From: Streptococcus equinus
GTDB taxonomy: Bacteria > Bacillota > Bacilli > Lactobacillales > Streptococcaceae
DNA: 64,000 bases
NCBI RefSeq assembly: GCF_900101445.1
Contig: NZ_FNKE01000001.1
Coordinates: 372,001 to 436,000, forward strand
Reading direction: 5' to 3'
The translations under genes were made by a program, and so were the position numbers. The notes beneath the pieces were generated by a model that made no database searches, had not been told where the DNA came from, and saw only the letters and a list, made by a program, of their open reading frames with translations. Positions 16,154 to 23,665 of this stretch are shown one piece after another; within the stretch, counting starts at the first letter, position 1, and each line of letters starts with the position of its first letter.

Positions 16154-18116
16154 CCGAACTGAGATTACATTTTGGCACGGCTTATCCGCAACTAAACACC
16201 CGCTGGGTGTTTATGATTGCGGTGGTCGTGACCACTATTGGGCAAATGAATTTAACGTAACCAGCGGTAAGACGTACACGGTGCGTGTGATTGCCAAACA
16301 GACAAAAGGTTCAATTCGTCTTGCAGGTGGAATCTGGTATACAGCTATGACGTCAGGACACCCATATGACTCATACGCACCTTTTACTTTGGTCGGTGAA
16401 ACTAGTGAGGATGGTCTAGGTATATACGAGCGGAAACTTGTTGTAGCAAGCGGTAAAACCAAAGCGAAAATATATATTCAGCTTGAGCAAACTGCAGGCG
16501 GTGGGTATTCAACGGCTTGGCGTATATATGATGGACAGGTTTTTGACGAAAATGGTCAACCACTTGTCACTGACCAGAATAATTTTGGTGCTTTAACAAG
16601 TCCAATGGCTGCACCAGATGGCACGTACATCTGGAAACGAACTATCACGTATTATACGGACGGAACAAGCAGTACTGTCTGGGAATACAGTGGAGTTGGT
16701 GCTAAAGGTGATACAGGGGCGAACGGTCAAACCTCGCACGTACATTTTGCGTTTGCCGACAACGCAACAGGCGGCGGATTTAGCTTGACTACGCCGAAAG
16801 CATATATGGGCTGGTATGCTGATTTTAACGAGACAGCAAGCAACGACCCAACGAAATACAGGTGGGGCAAGTGGAAAGGTGACCAAGGCGCGCCAGGGGG
16901 TAGAGGTGATGACGGAAAAACGTCTTATCTCCACCTTGCTTTTGCAAGTTCGGCAGACGGCAGAACTGGTTTTAGTTTCACGGAATCTGGTCAACAGTAT
17001 CAAGGCTATTACACCGATTTCACGCAATCTAGCAGTACAGACCCAACTAAGTACACTTGGATGGATAGGCGTGCTGGTATTGAAGTTGGCTCAAAGAATT
17101 TGTTGCGTAAAACAGCAGTAAACACTGAAAATCTAAAACTTTTCGGCACAACAGATACAACTGTTAGCGTTGTTGAGAAGGATGGGCATCAAGTATACAA
17201 ATTAGTAGTTTCTGGGTCTAGTAATGCAGGCGCTTATTTCATCGGTAATAGCGATTATTACAATCTTGTCAAAGACCGTAATTATACATTTAGCTTCTGG
17301 GTTTTGACTAATAAAGATAAAAATTTCAACATGAATAGCTTAGGTCATATTCAAGCCGTTAACACTAATAGTGATAAAGTTGGAAACGATAGTGTACACC
17401 AACATACACAGCCTGTGTACAGCACAAATATTATAAAAGCGAATACGTGGACAAAAGTTTGGCTTACCTTTAAGCCTACATCAAATAGTTATTTTAAACC
17501 GTATTTCTGGTATCTGAGGGCTGATGACGAAATCTATATCTATGACATGATGCTGAATGAAGGTACTGTACCTCTTTCTCACAGCTTAGCTCCTGAAGAT
17601 ACACAAGAACAAATTGACAGTAAAGCAGACCAAGCGTTGACGCAAGAGCAGTTGAATGCGTTGGCAGAGCAAAACAACTTAGTTAAAGCCGAAATGGAAG
17701 CTAAAGCAACTGTAGATGAAGTTAATAAGTGGATTACAGCTTATCAAAACTATGTTAGTAACAACGACAAGTTTAAAGGTGATTCTGAAAAAGCCTTGCA
17801 AGAAGCGTCAGCCCGTATTCTGCAGTTAAACACTGATGTAGGTGCTTTGAAACAACAATGGACTTTTATCGATACATACATGACCGTTCAAAATGAAGGT
17901 TTAATAATCGGTAAGTCTGATGGTTCTGCTTATGCTAAATTCGCAAACGATAGAATCAGTCTATTTTCAGGAAGTAGTGAGGTCATGTATATCTCACAAG
18001 GTACTTTGCATATTGAAAACGGTATTTTTACAAAAACAATTCAAATCGGACGTTTCCGCTTTGAGACGCACCCAGCAGATAAGAATATGTTGGTATTACG
18101 ATATTTAGGAGGTTGA
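16095..18116 (+). CDS. Tail fibre / receptor-binding protein (Gp58-like)
   Basis: A 673-aa protein. The N-terminal 160 residues form a carbohydrate-binding-like beta domain. Two short collagen-like Gly-X-Y runs follow (GAKGDTGANGQ about residue 205; GDQGAPGGRGDDG about residue 260), each leading a similar block (HVHFAFADNATGGGFSLT and YLHLAFASSADGRTGFSFT). Residues 500-600 are coiled coil (DSKADQALTQEQLNALAEQN). The C-terminus (EGLIIGKSDGSAYAKFANDR, then HIENGIFTKTIQIGRFRFE) matches the end of Gp58/hyaluronate-lyase-region fibres. It probably trimerises and touches the host surface. Confidence 0.82.
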   Translation: MKLIASNQMTLTNLKEKAIDRTEITFWHGLSATKHPLGVYDCGGRDHYWANEFNVTSGKTYTVRVIAKQTKGSIRLAGGIWYTAMTSGHPYDSYAPFTLVGETSEDGLGIYERKLVVASGKTKAKIYIQLEQTAGGGYSTAWRIYDGQVFDENGQPLVTDQNNFGALTSPMAAPDGTYIWKRTITYYTDGTSSTVWEYSGVGAKGDTGANGQTSHVHFAFADNATGGGFSLTTPKAYMGWYADFNETASNDPTKYRWGKWKGDQGAPGGRGDDGKTSYLHLAFASSADGRTGFSFTESGQQYQGYYTDFTQSSSTDPTKYTWMDRRAGIEVGSKNLLRKTAVNTENLKLFGTTDTTVSVVEKDGHQVYKLVVSGSSNAGAYFIGNSDYYNLVKDRNYTFSFWVLTNKDKNFNMNSLGHIQAVNTNSDKVGNDSVHQHTQPVYSTNIIKANTWTKVWLTFKPTSNSYFKPYFWYLRADDEIYIYDMMLNEGTVPLSHSLAPEDTQEQIDSKADQALTQEQLNALAEQNNLVKAEMEAKATVDEVNKWITAYQNYVSNNDKFKGDSEKALQEASARILQLNTDVGALKQQWTFIDTYMTVQNEGLIIGKSDGSAYAKFANDRISLFSGSSEVMYISQGTLHIENGIFTKTIQIGRFRFETHPADKNMLVLRYLGG

Positions 18117-18119
18117 TAA

Positions 18120-20204
18120 ATGGCAACAGCTACATTTAGCGGTCAGTATGGTCATAATATGACGCTTGAAGTGTGGTCTGGTTGGAACAAGCAAGACGTA
18201 GCTAATAATAGGTCAACGGTCAATGTACAAGCAAGACTTATTACAAATGGTTATGCTTCGATGTGGGGTGTAACAGCTGACTTAACTATAACAATCAATG
18301 GTGGTTCGGCTATCGAACATCCAGGAATTAATATTGGTACTGGTTCAAGTCAGTTGATTTTCGCTCATGATTATGTTGTTGGTCACAATAATGACGGTTC
18401 TAAAACTGTTGGTATTAAGATTTCTGTCAACCTTAATACAGGTGGGTATGGTAGTTCAATGGTTGCATTTGACCTTAAACTACCAAATATTCCCAGAGCA
18501 AGTTCAGGCAGCGTCACATCTGGTGACTTAGGGACACCTGTCAAGATTTCAATTGACCGCAAAGTTAGTGCGTTTAAACACACTTTAAGATACGACTGGA
18601 ACGGTGTCACAGGAACAATAGCAAGCAATGTTGATACGTCTTATTCGTGGACATTGCCAATGAGTTTTGCGGATAAAATTCCAAACGCAACATCTTCTTG
18701 GGGACGTATTTTTATTGACACTTATAACGGTTCCACAAAAATCGGTACAAAGGAAGCTACATTTACAGGTAACGTCCCAGCAAGTGTTAAACCAACACTT
18801 GGTAGTATTACGTTGGATGACACGAATACGAATGTCAAAAATCTAATAAATACATCAAACACATTTGTGCAGGTTTTGTCTAATCCAAAAGTTACTTTCA
18901 ATAATGCAAAAGGTTCTTACAGTTCTACTATCTCAAATTATCATGCTGAGATAGTTGGTAAAAATCAAGCGATTACAAGTAACGGTGAAAGTTTTGGGAT
19001 GCTTAATTACAGTGGAGAGGTCACAATACGAGCGACTGTAACAGATAGTAGAGGGCGGACATCAGACCCTGTAGAAGTCAAAGCTAATGTTTTGGCGTAT
19101 TTTACCCCACAACTAAGCTTTACGGCACAACGTAGTGGCTCATCTGGAACAACTGTAACAGTAACGAGAAACGCCAAAATTGCGCCTCTCACGGTCGGAG
19201 ATAAGCAAAAGAACACGATGAAACTTGTCTTTAAATACAAGAAACATTCAGACACAACTTTCACCGCTGACACTGGTAGCGCAGGCGGAACATGGGCAAC
19301 AGTTAGCACTCTAACTAATTCTCAGGCAAATCTGGGAGCAACGTTTAGCTCACTAACGTCTTATGATATTGTCGGGACTATCTCAGACAGCTTTACCAGC
19401 TATGATTTTAGTGCAACGGTCGGAACTGAAACGTATCCACTAGCACTTAGACCAGATAGCGTAGGACTTGGTAAAACGCCTGAAAATAAAGGTGTGGACA
19501 GCGCTTGGCAATATTTTTACAACAACAAGCCTATTCAACATCATCAAGTGACCATAAATGATGGTCAAGCTATATTACTCGCAAAAGGTACAGACTTAAA
19601 CACAATTGTCCATACAGGTTTTTATCGAGGTGATGGGCTTGTAAATAAACCGTCAGGGTCTGGCGCTCATACATGGACGTGGATAAAAGTTAGCAAACAC
19701 GACAGCTGGGGTTCTTGGGTATTGCAAGAAGCCATTGATTTTAATGGTAAAGTATCTGCTTTTCGAGTTAAAAAGAACGAACAAGGTTGGACAGCTTGGC
19801 AATATAACGCAATCCAAAACACAGTAGCCGAATTTACGGCGGTCAATCAGACAAAAGTGTATAGTGCTACTTTGGCTGGTCCTTATGGGTTAGCATTGCA
19901 AGCTAGACGAGTAGGGAATTTAGTGTCAGTTACTTTAGATGCCGCAATTTCATCGACAGATTCTCGCGCTGGAACTGCAAATGAAACTATACCAGTTGGT
20001 TGGCGTCCTTGTAAAACAGAAGTTATTATTTCTGCTGGTTTTGCAGGGGGTGGAACTGGTACACAAATGTGGACTGGTGAAAGCTTCTGTCGACTTTTTT
20101 ATTACTCGAATGGTAAGATTGACTTTACAATTCGAGCTAGTGCTAAACCACTTGGTGTGTACGCAAGCGTTACATGGATTACCACAGACCCATTTCCATC
20201 ATAG
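18120..20204 (+). CDS. DUF859-type phage minor structural protein
   Basis: A 694-aa beta-rich protein (MATATFSGQYGHNMTLEVW) with the ALRPDSVGLGKTPENKGVDS motif and a C-terminal beta domain (QTKVYSATLAGPYGLALQAR, TIPVGWRPCKTEVIISAGF) typical of DUF859 proteins encoded before the lysis module of streptococcal siphophages. These are thought to be tail-tip or receptor-binding proteins. The PENKGVDSAWQYFYNNKPI segment resembles fibre-to-tip linkers. It starts 4 bp after the previous stop with GGAGG in place. Confidence 0.8.
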   Translation: MATATFSGQYGHNMTLEVWSGWNKQDVANNRSTVNVQARLITNGYASMWGVTADLTITINGGSAIEHPGINIGTGSSQLIFAHDYVVGHNNDGSKTVGIKISVNLNTGGYGSSMVAFDLKLPNIPRASSGSVTSGDLGTPVKISIDRKVSAFKHTLRYDWNGVTGTIASNVDTSYSWTLPMSFADKIPNATSSWGRIFIDTYNGSTKIGTKEATFTGNVPASVKPTLGSITLDDTNTNVKNLINTSNTFVQVLSNPKVTFNNAKGSYSSTISNYHAEIVGKNQAITSNGESFGMLNYSGEVTIRATVTDSRGRTSDPVEVKANVLAYFTPQLSFTAQRSGSSGTTVTVTRNAKIAPLTVGDKQKNTMKLVFKYKKHSDTTFTADTGSAGGTWATVSTLTNSQANLGATFSSLTSYDIVGTISDSFTSYDFSATVGTETYPLALRPDSVGLGKTPENKGVDSAWQYFYNNKPIQHHQVTINDGQAILLAKGTDLNTIVHTGFYRGDGLVNKPSGSGAHTWTWIKVSKHDSWGSWVLQEAIDFNGKVSAFRVKKNEQGWTAWQYNAIQNTVAEFTAVNQTKVYSATLAGPYGLALQARRVGNLVSVTLDAAISSTDSRAGTANETIPVGWRPCKTEVIISAGFAGGGTGTQMWTGESFCRLFYYSNGKIDFTIRASAKPLGVYASVTWITTDPFPS

Positions 20205-20216
20205 AGAGGAGAAAAT

Positions 20217-20579
20217 ATGGAATTAAAATTTGGTTCAAAATCACAAGAATTTGCAGTTGATGGTACGGTTACGGGTGCTAAAGTTACACTTGTAACCGAC
20301 AGTGGCGGTTATTTGCCAATCATGCTCCCAGCTGACAAAATCGGTCTATCAAATGATGAGTTAGAAAAGCTCGCTTTAGATGTTGTGTATCGCAAGAATT
20401 TTCGTGACAAATACGAAAATGAAAAATTTGCTGAGTATGACAGTACTATCAAAGAGTTGAAAGAGTCATATGAGACGGCTGAGAAAATGGCGAAAGTAGC
20501 CACAGCTACACTAAATGACTTAATCAATCAAATGTACGCTGACGAGGTGCCAGCAGATGAAACTACTACAGAAAATTAA
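20217..20579 (+). CDS. DUF1366-like phage protein
   Basis: A 120-aa protein starting MELKFGSKSQEFAVDG behind GAGGAG. A small beta N-domain is followed by a helical, charged tail (AEYDSTIKELKESYETAEKM). Proteins of this kind sit between tail-tip genes and holins in streptococcal phages and are annotated DUF1366. The function is unknown. Confidence 0.7.
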   Translation: MELKFGSKSQEFAVDGTVTGAKVTLVTDSGGYLPIMLPADKIGLSNDELEKLALDVVYRKNFRDKYENEKFAEYDSTIKELKESYETAEKMAKVATATLNDLINQMYADEVPADETTTEN

Positions 20580-20604
20580 AAACACATTTTTAGGAGGAAG
20601 AACA

Positions 20605-20742
20605 ATGATGATTAATTATTTTGCAATGCAAATCGAACTTGGGTGGATTACTATTGAAACAGTTCCTAAACGTTTCCGTAAACAAGTCCAAGAGCTTGTA
20701 GACCTGTCACACGCAGGACTGCAAGACGATAACGCCAAATAG
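20605..20742 (+). CDS. Small phage protein, CD1375/XkdX-like
   Basis: About 45 aa (MMINYFAMQIELGWITIET, then PKRFRKQVQELV). The start is set by TAGGAGG 8-9 nt upstream of the ATG at 20605; a longer frame from 20557 lies inside the previous gene and lacks a site. The W-I-T-I-E-x-V-P motif is the hallmark of XkdX/CD1375 proteins found just upstream of holins. Confidence 0.75.
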   Translation: MMINYFAMQIELGWITIETVPKRFRKQVQELVDLSHAGLQDDNAK

Positions 20743-20762
20743 GCTTAGTTAGGCGTGAGGTT

Positions 20763-21092
20763 ATGGAACAGAATGTAATACATGAGGCTATGCAGACCAC
20801 ATGGACGATTGATAAGATGGGTGGGGTTTTGGCGGTAGCCATTATCCTCATTGTCTTACTATTAATCAGTGCCATGACGTGGGTGATTAAGAAATTGGTG
20901 ACAGGATTCCAGGAGACCAACAAAGAGCTGTTAGATTCCAATAATAGAATTGCAACTGAAAATCAGAAGCAGATGGCAAGATTGACCAAAGCAGTTAATA
21001 ATCTTTCTTCTGAGACTCGTAGAGATATTTCAGTTCTTCAAGAGAAGGTAGATGGTCTGGAAGACATGGTGAAAAATACACAGATAACTTAG
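20763..21092 (+). CDS. Membrane-anchored coiled-coil phage protein (holin-associated)
   Basis: A 109-aa protein with one transmembrane helix (GGVLAVAIILIVLLLISAM, residues 20-38), then a cationic stop (VIKKLV) and a long coiled coil to the C-terminus (ENQKQMARLTKAVNNLSSET). This layout matches XhlA-like or holin-accessory proteins. It lies directly before the holin and may modulate lysis timing, which is inference from position. Confidence 0.65.
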   Translation: MEQNVIHEAMQTTWTIDKMGGVLAVAIILIVLLLISAMTWVIKKLVTGFQETNKELLDSNNRIATENQKQMARLTKAVNNLSSETRRDISVLQEKVDGLEDMVKNTQIT

Positions 21093-21137
21093 CGTATACG
21101 CAGTAGTGCGCAGTAAAACGCAGAAAGGAAGAAGAAA

Positions 21138-21464
21138 ATGAACGATGTAATTTTACAAGGTGTTATGCTTATTTTAACTGGTTTTGCAGGATTTATTGTT
21201 AAAACCGTGAAGGACTATCTTTTTAAAGAGGGTGGAGAAAAAGCACTTAGAATTGTTGAAATCCTTGCTAAAAATGCTGTTCATGCAGTTGAACAGATTG
21301 CCCGTGAGGATGAAGACGGTGCCAAGAAGCTTGAAGTCGCTAAGGCTAAAGTAAAAAGAGGTTTAGAAAATTATGATATCTATTTGACAGATGGACAGAT
21401 TGAAATGTTCATCGAGGCAGCAGTCAAAGAGATGAATAACAACTGGAAAGGAGAAAAGAAATGA
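21138..21464 (+). CDS. Phage holin, LLH family
   Basis: A 108-aa protein with an N-terminal hydrophobic helix (ILQGVMLILTGFAGFIVKTV) followed by an amphipathic helical region (KNAVHAVEQIAREDEDGAKK) and YDIYLTDGQIEMFIEAAVKE. This is the pattern of the LLH holins of Lactobacillales and Listeria phages. The stop overlaps the lysin ATG (ATGA), the usual holin-lysin coupling. Confidence 0.82.
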   Translation: MNDVILQGVMLILTGFAGFIVKTVKDYLFKEGGEKALRIVEILAKNAVHAVEQIAREDEDGAKKLEVAKAKVKRGLENYDIYLTDGQIEMFIEAAVKEMNNNWKGEKK

Positions 21465-22258
21465 GTAGAATTGAAACTAGTATTGCTGAAATGTATAACT
21501 TACAACGTATTCCTGTACATTATGATATGGGTGACCGTTATGGGAACGATGCTGACCGAGATGGATTGATTGAGTATGATTGTTCATCAGCAGTTAGTAA
21601 AGCTCTGGGAATTAGTTTGAGCAATAATACAGAGTCACTTAAGAGCAACTTGCCTAAAATTGGGTACAATTGTTTTTATGATGGTGTAGATGGTACATTT
21701 GATGCTGTTCGTGGGGATGTCGTTATTTGGGGTCCTCGTGATGGTTCAAGTTCACTTGGTGCATTTGGTCATGTTATGATTTTTGTGGATGGTTCAAATG
21801 TTATTCACTGTAACTATGGTTCAGATGGTATCACGGTCAATGACTATAATTATCTATGGCAAATCAATGGGCGCCCTCGTGAAACAGTTTTCCGTGAGAA
21901 TGCTGATGCTATCAACCAAGAACCAAAACCAAGTGGTAGAAAAGTTTACCAAGTTAATGCAATGGAATTTGTAAATGGTATTTGGCAAGTGAAATGTGAT
22001 TATCTATGTCCTGTTGAGTTCAATTGGAACGATAATGGAATTTGTGTAGGTGATATTGATATTGTTGATAAGAACGGAAATCTTATCGCTGACCAGGAAT
22101 GTAGAGTGGGGTCTTACTTTGTATTTAACCCTAACAAGATTCTGTCAGATAACGGCGGAGCCTACGGTACTGGTGGCTACTATTGGAGAAACTTTACTTT
22201 TGCAGAAGGTGGAGAAGCGTGGTTGTCTACATGGGATAAAAACGATTTACTCGGATAA
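21461..22258 (+). CDS. Endolysin, peptidoglycan amidohydrolase (Amidase_5 type)
   Basis: A 265-aa lytic enzyme. The N-terminal half is an NlpC/P60-superfamily (Amidase_5) domain with the nucleophile Cys41 in EYDCSSAVSKAL and the catalytic His104 in LGAFGHVMIFVDG. The C-terminal 110 residues (KVYQVNAMEFVNGIWQVKCD, then GTGGYYWRNFTFAEGGEAWL) are an SH3-like wall-binding region seen in streptococcal prophage lysins. It has no signal peptide, so release needs the holin. It is the last protein gene of the prophage here. Confidence 0.88.
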   Translation: MSRIETSIAEMYNLQRIPVHYDMGDRYGNDADRDGLIEYDCSSAVSKALGISLSNNTESLKSNLPKIGYNCFYDGVDGTFDAVRGDVVIWGPRDGSSSLGAFGHVMIFVDGSNVIHCNYGSDGITVNDYNYLWQINGRPRETVFRENADAINQEPKPSGRKVYQVNAMEFVNGIWQVKCDYLCPVEFNWNDNGICVGDIDIVDKNGNLIADQECRVGSYFVFNPNKILSDNGGAYGTGGYYWRNFTFAEGGEAWLSTWDKNDLLG

Positions 22259-22274
22259 AAATCTCCCTAACATT

Positions 22275-22304
22275 CCCTAGTCTTTGCTGACTAGGGATTT
22301 TTTT
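22275..22304 (+). terminator. Terminator of the phage late operon
   Basis: CCCTAGT and ACTAGGG form a 7-bp stem around an 8-nt loop, followed by ATTTTTTT, 17 nt after the lysin stop. It separates the late protein operon from the two RNA genes that follow. Confidence 0.85.
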
Positions 22305-22306
22305 GC

Positions 22307-22433
22307 TACAATAGATAATGTAAGGAATTGAGAGGTCTTACATATCTGGCGATAGTGGGCTGATAAGCGCACGTTAAAACAAATATACGGCTGAACTGAA
22401 CGGGGGCTAGCAAGGCTGGTCTCTTTGTTTTTG
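22307..22433 (+). ncRNA. Candidate prophage small RNA, about 115 nt
   Basis: An extended -10 box (TG-C-TACAAT, 22304-22312) immediately follows the late terminator and predicts a start near 22319. The predicted transcript opens with a hairpin (ATGTAAG 22318-22324 with CTTACAT 22337-22343) whose loop carries GAGAGG. It ends in a terminator-like hairpin (GGGCTAGC / GCTGGTCT, 22404-22422, 3-nt loop) followed by a U-rich tail. No start codon leads to a frame worth considering. I do not recognise the family. It sits 57 nt upstream of the start of the giant RNA. Confidence 0.5.
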
Positions 22434-22477
22434 TCCTCGAATGTTGCTCAAAGTTATGTCTTGACTATTTCTTATGT

Positions 22478-22483
22478 TATAAT
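22478..22483 (+). promoter_or_regulatory. Extended -10 promoter of the giant RNA
   Basis: TGTTATAAT (TG-n-TATAAT) lies 8 nt upstream of the first base of the closing helix at 22491. A TTGACT at 22461-22466 is too close (11 bp) to be its -35 element, so recognition probably depends on the extended -10. Confidence 0.7.
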
Positions 22484-22490
22484 GAATATA

Positions 22491-23097
22491 TCGCAAGTTT
22501 AAAACAACTAACTAAATAATTTAGTGCAGATTGTTTGACAGCATGCTAAAGTTATATGCTTAATAACTCGTTACGCTAGTGGTGGGATACTGCTACTAGA
22601 TAAGTAATCAATCTTAGATTGTTGCGAAGTGAAAGAATAGCAAGAGTGCGTATAACGTGGAGGGTATGTGTAATTAGGCTAAATCTAAACGGTGGTGGCG
22701 ACAATAGACGCTCCAGTGGAGAATAATCCTACAAGCCCAAGCTTGACCACTTGAAGTAAGTAGGAAACTGTCAAAATAAGCCATTATGCGCATTGACGGG
22801 TGAAAAGCTCGTTGCTTACACTAAAAGATTGTACAAGTAGCCCAAAGGCGCAAGTGATAAATTGGAATATTGTCACATTACTTAATAATTCTGAATGTCG
22901 GGTGAAAGTTGGAGGTAACCAGTCCTGCCTAGTCATTAAACCTCTTAGGAAGTTGTGAGGTAGCTCCTCATAGCTCAGACCTAAGACGACTATCAGCTAA
23001 TAAGTTGCATGTATCTGAAGCAGAGTGAAGGCTCATTTAGTTGGTTGTTTTAGATTTGCGAGGAAAGAGAGTAACTTAAAGTTACTCTCTTTTTTTT
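22491..23097 (+). ncRNA. Giant structured phage RNA, ROOL-like
   Basis: No reading frame of note lies in these 607 bases. The first 27 nt (22491-22517, from TCGCAAGTTT) and bases 23035-23061 (ending GATTTGCGA) pair without a break: 24 Watson-Crick plus 3 G-U pairs. This helix encloses 571 nt. A terminator (AGAGAGTAAC / GTTACTCTCT, then T7) follows 4 nt later. Inner hairpins are visible at 22576-22599, 22609-22621 and 22956-22970. Prophage setting, own promoter, absence of coding and overall length match ROOL (rumen-originating, ornate, large) RNAs, described as averaging roughly 580 nt; GOLLD RNAs are longer. The family name is inference from architecture; I did not match conserved nucleotides. 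Confidence 0.72.
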
Positions 23098-23103
23098 GCG
23101 TAG

Positions 23104-23146
23104 TTCCATTGTAATGGAAACTTTTAAAAATGTCCGTTATAATGGA
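23104..23146. promoter_or_regulatory. Two operator-like inverted repeats beside attR
   Basis: TTCCATTGTAATGGAA (23104-23119) is an inverted repeat with 7-bp arms. A related copy, TCCGTTATAATGGA (23133-23146), follows one phage end's width away, about 28 bp between like positions. Being between the giant RNA and the crossover site, they could bind integrase, excisionase or another phage regulator. Confidence 0.4.
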
Positions 23147-23213
23147 AGTTGAATTTCAGTATATATAATAGAAGAAAGTTGTTTTTTCTTAGTCTGTTAT
23201 CTTTTTTTATAAG

Positions 23214-23237
23214 AGAGACCCAAAAAGAGACCCAAAA
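23214..23237 (+). repeat. Tandem 12-mer, possible integrase arm sites
   Basis: AGAGACCCAAAA occurs twice in perfect tandem, 33 bp before the att core. Short direct repeats at this distance from the core are what arm-type sites of tyrosine integrases look like. A second tandem copy lies at 23530-23553 on the chromosomal side. Confidence 0.45.
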
Positions 23238-23270
23238 CGGTAAAAACGGTGATATAATAATATCTTTTTA

Positions 23271-23287
23271 ACTCCCACCGGCTCCAT
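23271..23287 (+). repeat. attR core: copy of the 3' end of ssrA (tmRNA)
   Basis: ACTCCCACCGGCTCCAT equals the end of streptococcal tmRNA (T-arm 3' strand CCCAC plus acceptor GGCTCCA). The 250 bases before it do not resemble tmRNA, so this is not an intact ssrA gene but the duplicated 3' end left by site-specific insertion. A terminator of ssrA type follows at 23319. The complete ssrA gene should lie at the other prophage end, left of the window. Confidence 0.75.
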
Positions 23288-23318
23288 AAAAACTTTTCAT
23301 AGTTTAGCAAAGTTACGC

Positions 23319-23354
23319 AAAGAGGTTAAGCCGAGGCTTGATCTCTTTTGTTTA
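23319..23354 (+). terminator. Terminator formerly serving ssrA
   Basis: AAAGAGGTTAAG and CTTGATCTCTTT form a 12-bp stem (two G-U pairs) with loop CCGAGG and a T-rich tail, 32 bp after the att core. Its position fits the native tmRNA terminator, now separated from its gene by the prophage. Confidence 0.7.
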
Positions 23355-23374
23355 TGTAGTTGTAAATTGCAAGA

Positions 23375-23496
23375 CGCAGTGGTTGAGTGGGTTCTAATGC
23401 GCTGATAGACCAGCTTTTACAACCCTACTCAACTATGCGTGGGTGAGACAACGAAATCGAATTTTTGAAATTATCGATTTCTGTCTCACTCCCTTT
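23375..23496 (-). repeat. Streptococcal intergenic repeat element (two large hairpins)
   Basis: Two adjacent inverted repeats: GTTGAGTGGGTT (23382) with AACCCTACTCAAC (23421-23433), enclosing GCTG/CAGC; and GGGTGAGACA-acg-AAATCGA (from 23441) with TCGATTT-c-TGTCTCACTCCC (ending 23493). Read on the minus strand this matches from memory a composite element scattered between genes in many streptococcal genomes (gagacagaaatcg... followed by cccactcaaccactgcgtc). It probably acts as a terminator or RNA hairpin. No protein is encoded. Confidence 0.6.
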
Positions 23497-23529
23497 TGTT
23501 TTTACGTTTTGCCTAGTTTTGCCTTTTGG

Positions 23530-23553
23530 AGAGACCCAAAAAGAGACACAAAA
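23530..23553 (+). repeat. Second tandem 12-mer, chromosomal side of attR
   Basis: AGAGACCCAAAA followed by AGAGACACAAAA, a near copy of the tandem pair at 23214-23237 but 243 bp beyond the att core. It may be a relic of an earlier element at this site. Confidence 0.45.
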
Positions 23554-23630
23554 AAGTTTTCTTTCACTGTCAGTAGTAGGAAGACTGCGAGAATGTTTTT
23601 TGTGCTTTCACCCAGATACAATTCCAGATA

Positions 23631-23660
23631 CAAAAATAGCCACCAGATTTTGGTGGCTAT
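23631..23660 (-). terminator. Terminator of the GntR/ABC operon
   Basis: ATAGCCACC and GGTGGCTAT form a 9-bp stem with a 7-nt loop; on the minus strand it is followed by TTTTTG. It lies 6 bp past the permease stop. Confidence 0.85.
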
Positions 23661-23665
23661 AATAT

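Noticed and set aside
22491-23097. Group I or group II intron as an explanation of the structured RNA
   Set aside because: No domain V-like motif, no group I P7 core, no encoded maturase, and an independent promoter and terminator; it does not interrupt a gene.
22491-23097. RNase P RNA, SRP RNA or intact tmRNA
   Set aside because: None of the conserved blocks of these RNAs (for example the RNase P GAGGAAAGTCC core or the tmRNA tag frame) is present.
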